64,000 bases of DNA from the NCBI RefSeq assembly GCF_017876115.1, contig NZ_JAGINO010000025.1:43202-107201 (forward strand), written 5' to 3'. Below the pieces are notes generated by a model. That model was given only the letters and a program-made list of their open reading frames with translations. It had not been told where the DNA came from and made no database searches. Positions 15,606-24,059 of this stretch are shown piece after piece (positions within the stretch are counted from its first letter, which is position 1; every line of letters begins with the position of its first letter). Origin of the DNA: Azospirillum picis. GTDB taxonomy: Bacteria > Pseudomonadota > Alphaproteobacteria > Azospirillales > Azospirillaceae. The position numbers were made by a program, and so were the translations under genes.

Positions 15606-16222
15606 CGGACCTCACAGGGCTGGGAATCGGGCGCGGCGGCTGCGAGGATGAAGATCACCTCGGCGAAGTGCTTTGCGTCCGCGTGGCGGTATTCGAGGCG
15701 AGGGTCCGCAGCGATGGCCTCGGCGCGCGGGACCTTGCGGACCTGCACGAGGGTGCCCTCGAAGTGCGGATGGCCAGGCCCCCGGGCGTGAGGGTTGCGG
15801 ATCAGCACCCGTCGGCCCTCAGGGCAGGCGCGGCGCGAGTAGCGCAGGGCGTGCGGGTAGCGCAGGACCCGACATCCGCTCTCGGCGATCTCCCGCAGCT
15901 CGCCGGGCGTGGCCTCCAGGTGGAGCACGCCCCAGTCGGCGTCCGGGTTGTGCCGGCGGAGCACGTCCGTGACCTTGTTGGTGACCATCTTGATCACCTC
16001 GGGCAGCAGGGCGGACTTGTGATAGCCGGCCCGGTGGCCCAGGACGTCCGTCAGGTGGGCAGCCCACACCATGCGCGATTCGTCCGGCTCGCGCTTAAGC
16101 GTGCCGATCGGCATGCCGTCCAGCGTGATGGTGTCGGAGGCGGCGGAGATGCACAGGCGCGCTGCGGTCGTCTTGTAGTTGATGACCGGGCGCGCGGCCT
16201 GGGTGGCGGGAGCGCCGATCAC
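15602..16222 (-). CDS. hypothetical phage protein (206 aa)
   Basis: No known domain is evident. The N-terminal half reads like a small alpha/beta fold (ITLDGMPIGTLKREPDESR, HKSALLPEVIKMVTNKV). The C-terminal half has basic RYSRRACPEGRRVLIRNPHARG and a beta segment. The start is taken as GTG 16222, which overlaps the HNH stop as GTGA, the style of its neighbours. ATG 16258 would add 12 residues. It ends in ATGA with the MazG-like gene. Confidence 0.6.
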   Translation of the reverse strand: MIGAPATQAARPVINYKTTAARLCISAASDTITLDGMPIGTLKREPDESRMVWAAHLTDVLGHRAGYHKSALLPEVIKMVTNKVTDVLRRHNPDADWGVLHLEATPGELREIAESGCRVLRYPHALRYSRRACPEGRRVLIRNPHARGPGHPHFEGTLVQVRKVPRAEAIAADPRLEYRHADAKHFAEVIFILAAAAPDSQPCEVR

Positions 16223-16575
16223 CGCTGCGCCTCCGTCTTCTGGAGGTGGCGCCGCCATGCCGGACTTGCGGCGGCGAACTCCTGGGCGAGGCCCCTCATG
16301 CTGATCCGGTGGCGGGCCTCGAAAGCCGGCTCGCCAATGGCGTGCTGCTCCTGGTGGTGGTCGCGGCACAAGCTGATGGTCCAGTTGTCCGACGGCTTCA
16401 GGCCGGTGCCGCCATCGGTGCCGGTGCGGACATGGGCGACCTCAATGGGCATGCCCTTGCAGCCCGGGATAGAGCACTCATGCGACCGGATGAACGACAG
16501 GTGGGCGGGGCAGCGGGCGCGCTTTTGGCGGCCGGTATCGGCGGTCTCGCGCTTTCTGCGGGCGGGGAGAGCCAT
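16219..16575 (-). CDS. DUF968-like HNH/zinc nuclease (118 aa)
   Basis: A zinc-ribbon HNH layout is visible: C22, C34 and C39 (HECSIPGC), H48 (IEVAHVRTGTDGGTGLKPSD), then NWTISLCRDHHQEQH with C70, H73, H74 and H78. The pattern matches the DUF968 family of small phage nucleases related to the RecA-dependent nuclease Ref. It would nick or cut DNA with a metal ion. ATG 16575 was taken as the start; an in-frame TTG at 16584 is possible. It is followed by a GTGA-coupled gene. Confidence 0.82.
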   Translation of the reverse strand: MALPARRKRETADTGRQKRARCPAHLSFIRSHECSIPGCKGMPIEVAHVRTGTDGGTGLKPSDNWTISLCRDHHQEQHAIGEPAFEARHRISMRGLAQEFAAASPAWRRHLQKTEAQR

Positions 16576-16814
16576 GGCGGGCAATCTCTGCTTCGAGCGC
16601 CGCGCGATTTCGGAGAGCGGCTTGCCGGCGGGCTACTCCGTTTGAGTCTGGCGCCCGCAACGGCTTGTGGCCCCACCCAGCCGGCAGGCATGGGTCAGGG
16701 GCTTGGAAAGGTACCGCCGGGCCGGGGGATGGCCCGGCGGCCAAGTCGGAGGAAGTGCCGAGCGCGGAACTGGGTGCTCCCGGCATCAGGACGCGGCGCT
16801 CGCCGCGAAGCTGG

Positions 16815-17198
16815 TCAGTGGTTGGTCAGCTCTCCAATCCGGCCGGCTGCCCACAACCAGGCAGCGGCCGGGGTAGCGAAGTGCTGGGCGGACGCTTCCA
16901 AAGCGAGCGTACCAGCGACGTCGTCAGGAACGCTGTCGATGCCGTGGCAACGGCCACTGGCACATACGATGGCCACCGCCACTCGGCCGGCCTGGGTGTC
17001 CCGCGCGATCCGGAGGGTTGCGGCGCCCATGGGGCGGATAAGGTGGTCGTTCATCGCCTGGTCCGAGGGGTTGTGCGCGGCGGAGAAGGCGGCGCACATG
17101 CTGGCGAGGCCGTTTCCGTCTGCGGAATGGGCGAATAGAGCGAGACGCAGCAACTGTGTTGCGTCATTGGGATGATTATTCAGTCGATTGCGACTCAT
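16815..17198 (-). CDS. hypothetical phage protein (127 aa)
   Basis: I do not recognise this protein. It is Ala-rich and helical, with Cys and His scattered (MCAAFSAAHNP, IVCASGRCHGID), and ends in AAAWLWAAGRIGELTN. The ATG at 17198 is preceded by GAGGTGA at the right spacing. It is the second gene of the leftward operon, 46 bases after the AlpA-like gene. About 240 bases separate it from the HNH gene, the longest gap in the operon; I see no convincing gene there. Confidence 0.6.
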   Translation of the reverse strand: MSRNRLNNHPNDATQLLRLALFAHSADGNGLASMCAAFSAAHNPSDQAMNDHLIRPMGAATLRIARDTQAGRVAVAIVCASGRCHGIDSVPDDVAGTLALEASAQHFATPAAAWLWAAGRIGELTNH

Positions 17199-17244
17199 GT
17201 GGTCACCTCGAACATTGATGTTGATTTATCGATGTGCTCGGCAC

Positions 17245-17538
17245 TCACTGAGTTGCGTTGATTTGACCTTCTGTCCGCTTCTTGGCGCTCGCCCTCGCTC
17301 GAGCTTCCGCAAGACTCCGGCCGATCTCCTTGTTTTTGGTGGCAACCTCCTCGCGGCTGTCCATCTTGCGCCGCAGCCAATCCTCAATCTCGGACTCAAC
17401 CCAGGCGACGGCCCGTGCGCCGATCTGAACGCGTTTCGGAAACCGTCCGCCACGTTCCAGCCGGTCGATGTGGACGCGGGTGTAGCCGACGCGGGCCTGC
17501 ACATCAGGGAAGCGCAGTAGTTTCGTGGGCACCGACAT
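17245..17538 (-). CDS. AlpA-family/MerR-like phage transcriptional regulator (97 aa)
   Basis: Residues 5-65 match the AlpA/phage-excisionase winged HTH: KLLRFPDVQARVGYTRVHIDRLERGGRFPKRVQIG, then AVAWVESEIEDWLRRK. The tail is a charged Ala/Arg/Lys helix. Proteins of this kind switch phage early genes or act as excision factors. It is the first gene of the leftward operon and stands divergent from the 181-aa gene across a palindrome-rich gap, so it probably reads or sets that genetic switch. Confidence 0.88.
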   Translation of the reverse strand: MSVPTKLLRFPDVQARVGYTRVHIDRLERGGRFPKRVQIGARAVAWVESEIEDWLRRKMDSREEVATKNKEIGRSLAEARARASAKKRTEGQINATQ

Positions 17539-17722
17539 TCCTCACCCCTCAATCGGTCTGCGGCGGGGCAATCAGCGCCGCACCGTCATGCTTTGTTTTA
17601 ACAGGTTGAAACAAAACCAGCGGGCAGGCAAGGGAATTTGTTTGGTTTTATCGTGACAAAACGAAATTTCTATGAAATGTTATGTGCGGTTATGTCTGGT
17701 TATATCCGACAGGAACGCACCA
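17539..17722. promoter_or_regulatory. divergent prophage control region with two inverted repeats
   Basis: This is the gap between the leftward operon and the rightward 181-aa gene. It is clearly more AT-rich than its surroundings. TTTGTTT (17592-17598) pairs with AAACAAA (17609-17615), and GTTTT (17645-17649) pairs with AAAAC (17658-17662). The arms share the TTTGTTT/GTTTT theme, so they look like related operator sites for one regulator. AGGA at 17710-17714 is the ribosome site for the rightward gene. Promoters are inferred, not matched to a consensus. Confidence 0.5.
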
Positions 17723-18268
17723 ATGATCTCTACGTCCCGCGCTGTAGAAATTCTGAAAAAGACGACGCATGTGCCAGAGCCGCAAATCCGCGGAATGGCC
17801 AGGAGGTTGATCGATGAAGGATTTCTTCCGAAGAGCCGAGGTCGTCGGGTCGCTGAGATGGATGTCGAGCAGTTTGCTCTATTGCTAATTGCCGTCCATG
17901 TGACAACTCCGAAGAAAGGCGCTTGCGAAATCGCTCAGTCGTACTTCGATCTTGAAGGGTATTATCCGGGTGCGGCGCCATTTCGCACGGCAGGGAAGCA
18001 CATCGCGGCTGCGTTGCGGGCCTACATAGAGAATGGCGAAACAGCAGTGGCGCACGGCCTATGGGGGAGCATCAGCGTGATGGTTATGCTGGCTCACCCT
18101 TATGTCACCGTCACGTCGCTACGCGAGGTTGCCAAGACAGAGTACGGCCGCCGGTCAACGGACGAGAAACCCAAAACTTACGTCGAATTTCCGGCGGGGA
18201 CGTTCGCGCGAATTGCCCAGCTCTGGCATTTGCCCGCAGCGCCAGGGGGCGGGGAGGGCGAAAAGTAA
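17723..18268 (+). CDS. candidate prophage repressor or lysogeny protein (181 aa)
   Basis: No family is recognised with confidence. Residues 1-50 look like a DNA-binding helical unit (TSRAVEILKKTTHVPEPQIRGMARRLIDEGFLPKS, with a helix then a basic turn), reminiscent of a winged helix. Residues 55-150 form a helical domain (FALLLIAVHVTTPKKGACEIA, YIENGETAVAHGLWGS). ATG 17723 was chosen over 17672 because AGGA sits 8-9 bases upstream. It is the only rightward gene of the element and lies between the control region and the attachment end, the normal place for a repressor. Function is inferred from position. Confidence 0.6.
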   Translation: MISTSRAVEILKKTTHVPEPQIRGMARRLIDEGFLPKSRGRRVAEMDVEQFALLLIAVHVTTPKKGACEIAQSYFDLEGYYPGAAPFRTAGKHIAAALRAYIENGETAVAHGLWGSISVMVMLAHPYVTVTSLREVAKTEYGRRSTDEKPKTYVEFPAGTFARIAQLWHLPAAPGGGEGEK

Positions 18269-18358
18269 AGCCTTGTGCCCTGTGCCCCAAAGCGTGCCCC
18301 ATAAAGCAAACAGACCGCTTGAGCGGCCCTACGTAAGCCTTGAAATCCTTGAGGGGAT
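18269..18358. other. element end adjoining the tRNA 3' end (probable attachment junction)
   Basis: This is a non-coding stretch between the last element gene and the tRNA-Lys 3' end. It holds short GTGCCC-type repeats (near 18275-18300) and a small GACCGCTTGAGCGG-type inverted element. The element lies on the 3' side of the tRNA, as expected for integration that rebuilds the tRNA end. The matching left junction is outside the window, so the core cannot be delimited. Confidence 0.5.
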
Positions 18359-18434
18359 TGGTGATCCGGGTGGGATTCGAACCCACGGCCACATGATTAA
18401 AAGTCACGTGCTCTACCGACTGAGCTACCGGATC
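18359..18434 (-). tRNA. tRNA-Lys (anticodon TTT)
   Basis: A full cloverleaf reads on the minus strand. The acceptor is GATCCGG paired with CCGGATC, the D arm is GCTC-AGTCGGTA-GAGC, and the anticodon stem-loop is CGTGA-CTTTTAA-TCATG with anticodon TTT. The T arm is GTGGG-TTCGAAT-CCCAC, followed by discriminator A and an encoded CCA. All stems are essentially perfect. It decodes AAA/AAG. Its 3' end borders the phage-like element. Confidence 0.97.
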
Positions 18435-18616
18435 ATCCTGCATGGCGGTGGAGGAACTGTCCCCGCCGAAGGTGGGCGCACCATAGAAAGACACGACCCA
18501 AAGGTCAACAATGGGCTTGAAGGGAAAGGCGGAAAATTGCCGCCCTTCATTCCTCAAGCCCACGGTGCAGGACCCATGATGACCAAGCCGTCATGCCGGG
18601 CCCGCCGGCATGCCGA

Positions 18617-19180
18617 TCAGGTCTGGTTGGTCGTCGGGGCGGTGCCGTTGCCGGCCTCCAGCGCGAAGCGTTCCGCCAGGCGCTGCGCGACACGGGCGGA
18701 GACGAAGTGACGGATATCGCCGCCGAGCCGCCCGATTTCCTTCACGAAGCGCGACGAGATGAACTGATGCTTTTCCGAAGACATCAGGAAGATCGTCTCG
18801 ACCTTCGGATTCAGCCGCGCGTTCATTCCGGCCATCTGGAATTCATATTCGAAATCCGAGACGGCGCGCAGTCCGCGGATGATGACGCTCGCGTTCATCT
18901 CCACGGCGAAATGCATCAGCAGGTTGTCGAACGCCCGAACCTCGATGCTGGCTCCGGTCTCGTTCAACGCGGCGACGTCCTCACGCACCATGCCGACCCG
19001 CTCGTCCGTCGAATAGAGCGGGCCTTTGCCGGCGTTCCGTGCAACGCCGATGATCAGGTGGTCGACCTGGCGGGCGGCACGCTGGATGATGTCCATGTGA
19101 CCGTTGGTGATCGGATCGAAGGTGCCGGGATAGACACCGATTCGACGACCCTTGCTGGTTTCGGTCTGGCTGGTCGCCAT
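18617..19180 (-). CDS. coaD: phosphopantetheine adenylyltransferase
   Basis: CoaD transfers AMP from ATP to 4'-phosphopantetheine to give dephospho-CoA, the penultimate step of CoA synthesis. The nucleotidyltransferase signature GVYPGTFDPITNGHMDII (T/HxGH) is at residues 15-32. Other family blocks are RGLRAVSDFEYEFQMAGMN and ETIFLMSSEKHQFISSRFVKEIG. 187 aa is slightly long, with extra residues at both ends. ATG 19180 has an AAGGGGGGAA ribosome site. It lies 26 bases after gyrA and is likely co-transcribed with it. Confidence 0.97.
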   Translation of the reverse strand: MATSQTETSKGRRIGVYPGTFDPITNGHMDIIQRAARQVDHLIIGVARNAGKGPLYSTDERVGMVREDVAALNETGASIEVRAFDNLLMHFAVEMNASVIIRGLRAVSDFEYEFQMAGMNARLNPKVETIFLMSSEKHQFISSRFVKEIGRLGGDIRHFVSARVAQRLAERFALEAGNGTAPTTNQT

Positions 19181-19206
19181 GAAGGTTCCCCCCTTACACC
19201 CTTCCG

Positions 19207-22023
19207 TTAGTCGTTCGGCGACGCGGCGTTTCCGGCATCTCCGCCGGTTTCGACCTGGCCGCCGTTCTCACCGCTTTCGCCGCCGTTCGCATCGCCGCCA
19301 TTGCCATCAATGGGGCTGTCGCCGGTCTCGCCGTCTTCCTCGGCGATGGTGGCGACGGACACCACGCGCTCGTCCGCCCCCACGCGGAACAGCGTGACGC
19401 CCAGCGTCTTGCGGCCGGCCACCCGCACGTCGTGCAGCGGCATGCGGATCACCTGCCCGCCGTTGGTGACCATCATCACCTGATGGTTCGCCTCGACCGG
19501 GAAGGTGGCGACGATCGAGCCGTTGCGGTCGCCCATCTCCATGTTCCAGATGCCCTGGCCGCCGCGGCCGGTCACCCGGTATTCGTAGGACGAGCTGCGC
19601 TTGCCGTATCCCTTGTCGGAGACGGTGAGGATGTACTGCTCGAGCCGCTTCAGTTCCTCGTAGCGTTCCGGTGGCAGCGTGACGGTTTCGGCGGAGACCT
19701 CGTCGGCTTCCGGGGCCGCCTCGCCCACCATCTCCAACCCTTCGTCGCGCTTCATCTTGAAGAAGGCGGCGCGCTCCTCGGCGGTGGCGTCGACATGGGT
19801 CAGGATCGACATCGAAACCACCTCGTCGCCATCGGCCAGCCTGATGCCGCGCACGCCGGTGGAAGTGCGGCCGGCGAAGACGCGCACGTCGTCCACGGCG
19901 AAGCGGATGCATTTGCCGCCGCGGGTCGCCAGCAGGATGTCGTCGGTCTCCGAACAGGTGTGGACGCCGATCAGCCGCTCGCCTTCCTCTTCCAGCTTCA
20001 TGGCGATCAGGCCGTTGGAGCGGATGTTGGCGAAGTCCGACATGCGGTTGCGGCGGACGTTGCCGCGCGACGTCGCGAAGACGACGTGCAGGTCGGCCCA
20101 GGCCGCTTCGTCCTCCGGCAGCGGCAGCACGGTGGTGATGGTTTCCCCGTCGATCAGCGGCAGCAGGTTGACGAAGGCCTTGCCGCGGGCCTGCGGATTG
20201 CCAAGCGGCAGGCGGTAGACCTTCAGCTTGTACACCATGCCGCGGTTGGAGAAGAGCAGCAGCGGCGTGTGGGTGTTTGCGACGAACAGGTCGCTGACCG
20301 CGTCCTCCGCCTTCATCGACATGCCGGACCGGCCCTTGCCGCCGCGCTTCTGTGCCCGGTAGGTCGACAGCGGGACCCGCTTGACGTAGCCGGACTGGCT
20401 GACGGTGACGACCATCTCCTCTCGCTGGATCAGGTCCTCGATGTCGGCCTCGAATTCCAGGTCCTGGATCTCGGTGCGGCGCGGGGTGCCGAACCGCTCC
20501 TTCATCTCCACCAGCTCGTCGCGCAGGATCCCCATCAGCTTCGGCCGGTTGGCGAGCGTGGCGAGGAAATCGGCGATCTGGTCGGTGACGTCGGTCAGCT
20601 CGGCGCCGATCTTGTCGCGTTCCAGCCCGGTCAGGCGGTGAAGGCGCAGATCCAGGATGGCGCGGGCCTGGACCTCCGACAGGCGGTAGGTGCCTTGCTC
20701 GCTGACGCCGCGGCCGGGTTCGTCGATCAGTTCTATCAGCGGGCCGACGTCATGAACCGGCCATTCGCGGTTCATCATCTCCTCGCGCGCCCAGACGGGG
20801 TCGGGGGCGCTGCGGATCAGCTCGATCATCGCGTCGAGGTTGGCGACGGCGACCGCCAGGCCGACCAAGGTGTGCGCCCGCTCGCGCGCCTTGCCCAGCA
20901 GGAACTCGGTCCGCCGCGTGATGACCTGCTCGCGGAAGCGGATGAAGGCGGCGATGATCTGCTGCAGGTGCATCAGCTCCGGACGCCCGCCGTTCAGCGC
21001 CAGCATGTTGACGCCGAAGGAGGTCTGGAGCTGGGTGTGGCGGAAGAGCTGGGCCAGCACGACGTCGGGAACGGAGTCGCGCTTCAGCTCGATCACCACG
21101 CGCACGCCGTCGCGGTCCGACTCGTCGCGCAGGTCGGCGATGCCCTCGATGGTCTTGTCGTTCACGACCTCGCCGATGCGCTCCATCAGCTTGGCCTTGT
21201 TGACCTGATAGGGGATCTCGGTCGCGATGATGGCGGTGCGGTCCTTGCGCACCTCTTCGAAATGCGTCCTGGCGCGCAGGATGATCGACCCGCGCCCGGT
21301 CTGCAGCGCCGCCCGGCTGCCCGACCGGCCGAGGATCAGGCCGCCCGTCGGGAAATCGGGGCCGGGCACATGCTCCATCAGCTCTTCGAGCGTGATGTCG
21401 GGATTGTCGATGTAGGCGCAGCAGGCGTCGATCACCTCGCCCAGATTGTGGGTCGGGATGTTGGTGGCCATGCCGACGGCGATGCCGCCGGCGCCGTTCA
21501 CCAGCAGGTTCGGGAAGCGCGCCGGGACGACGGTCGGCTCGCGGCCCGAATCGTCGTAGCTGGCCTGGAAGTCGATCGTGTCCTTGTCGATGTCGTCCAG
21601 CAGCGATTCGGCTGCCTTGGCCAGGCGCGCCTCGGTGTAGCGCATGGCCGCCGGCGGGTCGCCGTCCATCGAACCGAAGTTGCCCTGGCCGTCGATCAGC
21701 GGCAGGCGCATCGAGAAGTCCTGCGCCATGCGGACCATGGCGTCGTAGATCGCGCTGTCGCCGTGCGGGTGGTATTTACCCATCACGTCGCCGACGATGC
21801 GCGCCGACTTCTTGTAGGGCTTGGTCGAATCGTACCCGCCCTCCTTCATCGCGTAGAGGATGCGCCGATGAACCGGCTTCAGCCCGTCGCGGACGTCGGG
21901 CAGGGCACGGCTCACGATCACGCTCATCGCGTAGTCGAGATACGATTTGCGCATCTCGTCTTCGATGTTGATCGGCGCGATGTCGGAGGCGGGAGGAAGG
22001 GGCGTATTGCTCAAGCAGGACAC
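19207..22023 (-). CDS. gyrA: DNA gyrase subunit A
   Basis: GyrA breaks and rejoins DNA to add negative supercoils with GyrB. The breakage-reunion domain is complete: DGLKPVHRRILYAM, the quinolone region GKYHPHGDSAIYDAM with S90 and D94 (wild-type residues at the E. coli 83 and 87 positions), and active-site Tyr129 in AMRYTEARL. The C-terminal beta-pinwheel carries a GyrA box (QKRGGKG). The last ~40 residues are Gly/Asn/acidic low complexity (GNGGDANGGESGENGG). The start is GTG 22023 with a GAAGAATGA site. 938 aa is longer than the E. coli protein. Confidence 0.98.
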   Translation of the reverse strand: MSCLSNTPLPPASDIAPINIEDEMRKSYLDYAMSVIVSRALPDVRDGLKPVHRRILYAMKEGGYDSTKPYKKSARIVGDVMGKYHPHGDSAIYDAMVRMAQDFSMRLPLIDGQGNFGSMDGDPPAAMRYTEARLAKAAESLLDDIDKDTIDFQASYDDSGREPTVVPARFPNLLVNGAGGIAVGMATNIPTHNLGEVIDACCAYIDNPDITLEELMEHVPGPDFPTGGLILGRSGSRAALQTGRGSIILRARTHFEEVRKDRTAIIATEIPYQVNKAKLMERIGEVVNDKTIEGIADLRDESDRDGVRVVIELKRDSVPDVVLAQLFRHTQLQTSFGVNMLALNGGRPELMHLQQIIAAFIRFREQVITRRTEFLLGKARERAHTLVGLAVAVANLDAMIELIRSAPDPVWAREEMMNREWPVHDVGPLIELIDEPGRGVSEQGTYRLSEVQARAILDLRLHRLTGLERDKIGAELTDVTDQIADFLATLANRPKLMGILRDELVEMKERFGTPRRTEIQDLEFEADIEDLIQREEMVVTVSQSGYVKRVPLSTYRAQKRGGKGRSGMSMKAEDAVSDLFVANTHTPLLLFSNRGMVYKLKVYRLPLGNPQARGKAFVNLLPLIDGETITTVLPLPEDEAAWADLHVVFATSRGNVRRNRMSDFANIRSNGLIAMKLEEEGERLIGVHTCSETDDILLATRGGKCIRFAVDDVRVFAGRTSTGVRGIRLADGDEVVSMSILTHVDATAEERAAFFKMKRDEGLEMVGEAAPEADEVSAETVTLPPERYEELKRLEQYILTVSDKGYGKRSSSYEYRVTGRGGQGIWNMEMGDRNGSIVATFPVEANHQVMMVTNGGQVIRMPLHDVRVAGRKTLGVTLFRVGADERVVSVATIAEEDGETGDSPIDGNGGDANGGESGENGGQVETGGDAGNAASPND

Positions 22024-22132
22024 TCATTCTTCGAAGGCGCCGCCGCTAACGAATCCGCGACGGACACTGGCCTTGCGGGCCGAAGGTTTTGCCCAGGAAA
22101 TATAGCAACTCTCGCAATTGCACACAATGATT

Positions 22133-22154
22133 CGGGCCGGAAAACACCGGCCCG
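22133..22154. terminator. GC-rich hairpin between the MATE gene and gyrA
   Basis: CGGGCCGG (22133-22140) pairs perfectly with CCGGCCCG (22147-22154) across a 6-base loop. It lies 32 bases past the MATE stop and ~110 bases before gyrA. There is no T-run, so it is a weak or factor-dependent terminator candidate for the MATE gene. Confidence 0.5.
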
Positions 22155-22185
22155 CGACCGATTGCCGGCCATCTCCGGCGCGGTT

Positions 22186-23556
22186 TCAGCGCCGGCTCAG
22201 GTAGGCGAACCGCAGCGACAGGATGGTCACGGACACCAGGCTGGCGATGAGGATTCCCTCGAACAGGCCGTGGACGCCGTGGCCGAATCCGAAGGCGAGC
22301 AGCGCCGATACGGGGATCATCACCACGGCGTACGAGAAGAAGTGCAGCGCCGTCGGGACCCAGGCATCGTGCCGGCCGCGCAGCGCGTTGGCCATCACCG
22401 TCTGGCCGCCATCGGCGATCAGGATCCAGGCGGCGAACGCGATCAGCGGCACGACCGCCTCCAGCAGTTCGGGGTTGCCGGTGTAGATGGCGCCCAGGGC
22501 GTCCGGCAGGCTGCGGTAGACCACGCCGACCACCGCCAGGATCGCGCTGGTGACGCCCAGTCCGGTCCAGCCTGCCAGCGCCATGTCGCTGCGGTCGCCG
22601 CGGCCGTAGGCGACGCCCACCCGTACGGCGGTGGCCGATGCCAGGCCGACCGCCGCCATGAAAGGCAGGGCCGTCAGGTTCAACCCGATGGTGTAGGCAC
22701 CGAGCGCCAGCGGCGAGATCATGCCGGCGAACAGGCCGAGGCCGGCGAAGGCGCCGCTCTCCACGCCGATGCTGAGGCCTGCGGCGAACCCGAGGTGGCG
22801 CTGCCGCGCCGCGCCGCGCCACCAGTCGGCGACCGGCCGGCGGAGGTGCCAGCGTTCATGGTCGTGCATCCACCAGACATAGGCGACCAGCCCGAGGCCC
22901 ATGCCCCAGCGGACGATGGTGGTCGCCCAGGCCGAGCCCACGGCCCCCAGCGGATCCAGGCCCACATGACCCCAGACCAGCGCCCAGGCCAGCCCGGCAT
23001 TCGCGAGGTTGCCGATCAGCATGGCGACCATGCCAGGCAGGGGGCGCTTGATTCCCTCCAGAAAGAAGCCGGTGGTGATGTAGAGCATCATGCCGGGCGC
23101 GCCGAGCCCGAGGACCGCCAGCACATGGGCGCCGCCTTGCGCCATCTCGTCGGTCTGGCCGCCCCAGCGGAAGATCGGGCCACCCGGCAGCGACAGCAGG
23201 GCGAACAGGACGCCCAGCAGCAGGGCGTAGGGCACCGAGCGCCGCCAGGCCCGCCCGCACTCCGCATCGCTGCCGGCGCCGAAGGCATGGGCGGTGATCA
23301 TCACGGTTCCCATCAGAAGCCCGACGCCGGTACCGACCATGATGTTGCCGGGCAGGTGGGCCAGCCCGTAATAGGCCAGCTCCTGCGCCGAGAAGCGGCC
23401 GACGATGGCGGTGTCCACCGCCATCATCACCATCAGCCCGGCGCGCGAGACGATGACCGGCGCCGCCAGCCCCAGCAGTTCCCCGATGTGCGCGAGCAGG
23501 CGCACCCGCAGCGGTTCGGGCGTCGGCTCGGGGACGGGGAGGGTGGCGGTGCTCAT
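22186..23556 (-). CDS. MATE-family multidrug efflux transporter
   Basis: This is an inner-membrane Na+ or H+ antiporter of the MATE/NorM type, with about twelve hydrophobic segments over 456 residues. Family features include GLAAPVIVSRAGLMVMMAVDTAIVGR near the start, GVGLLMGTVMITAHAFGAG, MLIGNLANAGLAWAL, and the second-half repeat GAYTIGLNLTALPFMAAVGLASATAVRVG. ATG 23556 removes a shorter, implausible N-terminal stretch that the frame would otherwise include. It stands alone on the minus strand. The substrate cannot be predicted. Confidence 0.92.
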   Translation of the reverse strand: MSTATLPVPEPTPEPLRVRLLAHIGELLGLAAPVIVSRAGLMVMMAVDTAIVGRFSAQELAYYGLAHLPGNIMVGTGVGLLMGTVMITAHAFGAGSDAECGRAWRRSVPYALLLGVLFALLSLPGGPIFRWGGQTDEMAQGGAHVLAVLGLGAPGMMLYITTGFFLEGIKRPLPGMVAMLIGNLANAGLAWALVWGHVGLDPLGAVGSAWATTIVRWGMGLGLVAYVWWMHDHERWHLRRPVADWWRGAARQRHLGFAAGLSIGVESGAFAGLGLFAGMISPLALGAYTIGLNLTALPFMAAVGLASATAVRVGVAYGRGDRSDMALAGWTGLGVTSAILAVVGVVYRSLPDALGAIYTGNPELLEAVVPLIAFAAWILIADGGQTVMANALRGRHDAWVPTALHFFSYAVVMIPVSALLAFGFGHGVHGLFEGILIASLVSVTILSLRFAYLSRR

Positions 23557-23797
23557 GGTGCTTGAACCCGTGGGAAATGGAGGCGATGACCGGAAAACAT
23601 GCAGGCTGCGCAAAAGCTGGTCATCTTGCCCGGCGGGTGTACTGCGTCAAGGCTTTAGGACCTACCGAAAGGACCGTTGCATACAACGCATGGCGCAGCG
23701 GAACCAAGCGGGCGCCATGCCGTTGTCAGGATCAGAGACCAACGTCGGATCCGGGCACTATCCAGTATCCACTCAGTTCCAGACACGGAGACACACC

Positions 23798-23986
23798 ATG
23801 CACCACGCCAAGCATCGTGCCCAGCGCCGCGCCATGGCTCGCGCTATTCCGTTCCCCGCGCGCGAGGTGGTGCTGCTGACCTTCCTGATGGCCCTGGCGG
23901 CGATGCTGACCGGCTGCAACACGGTCGAAGGCGTGGGGCAGGATGTCCAGTCGGGCGGGCGTGCGATTGAACGAACGGCCCAATGA
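23798..23986 (+). CDS. entericidin-like small lipoprotein (62 aa)
   Basis: A basic N-terminus is followed by a hydrophobic signal (VVLLTFLMALAAML) and a lipobox LTGC. The mature part, NTVEGVGQDVQSGGRAIERTA, is the classic entericidin A/B pattern (N..G.G.D...G...I..AA). These are short, membrane-attached stress lipoproteins, related to the EcnA/EcnB antidote-toxin pair. GGAG precedes the ATG. The ~240-base region before it has no gene. Confidence 0.9.
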   Translation: MHHAKHRAQRRAMARAIPFPAREVVLLTFLMALAAMLTGCNTVEGVGQDVQSGGRAIERTAQ

Positions 23987-24059
23987 CGCGTTGTCCTTCA
24001 GGGCTGTCCTTCGATGGCCCTCGCCGACCAGCGCCCTTCGACCATCAGGGAGTTTCCGT

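Noticed and set aside
19207..22023. Quinolone-resistance mutation in gyrA
   Set aside because: S90 and D94 match the wild-type residues at the E. coli 83 and 87 positions.
19432..23565. A 1377-codon open frame on the plus strand opposite gyrA and the MATE gene
   Set aside because: It is antisense to two well-identified genes, consists of His/Gln/Arg/Asp-rich low-complexity protein, and arises from GC-rich codon bias.
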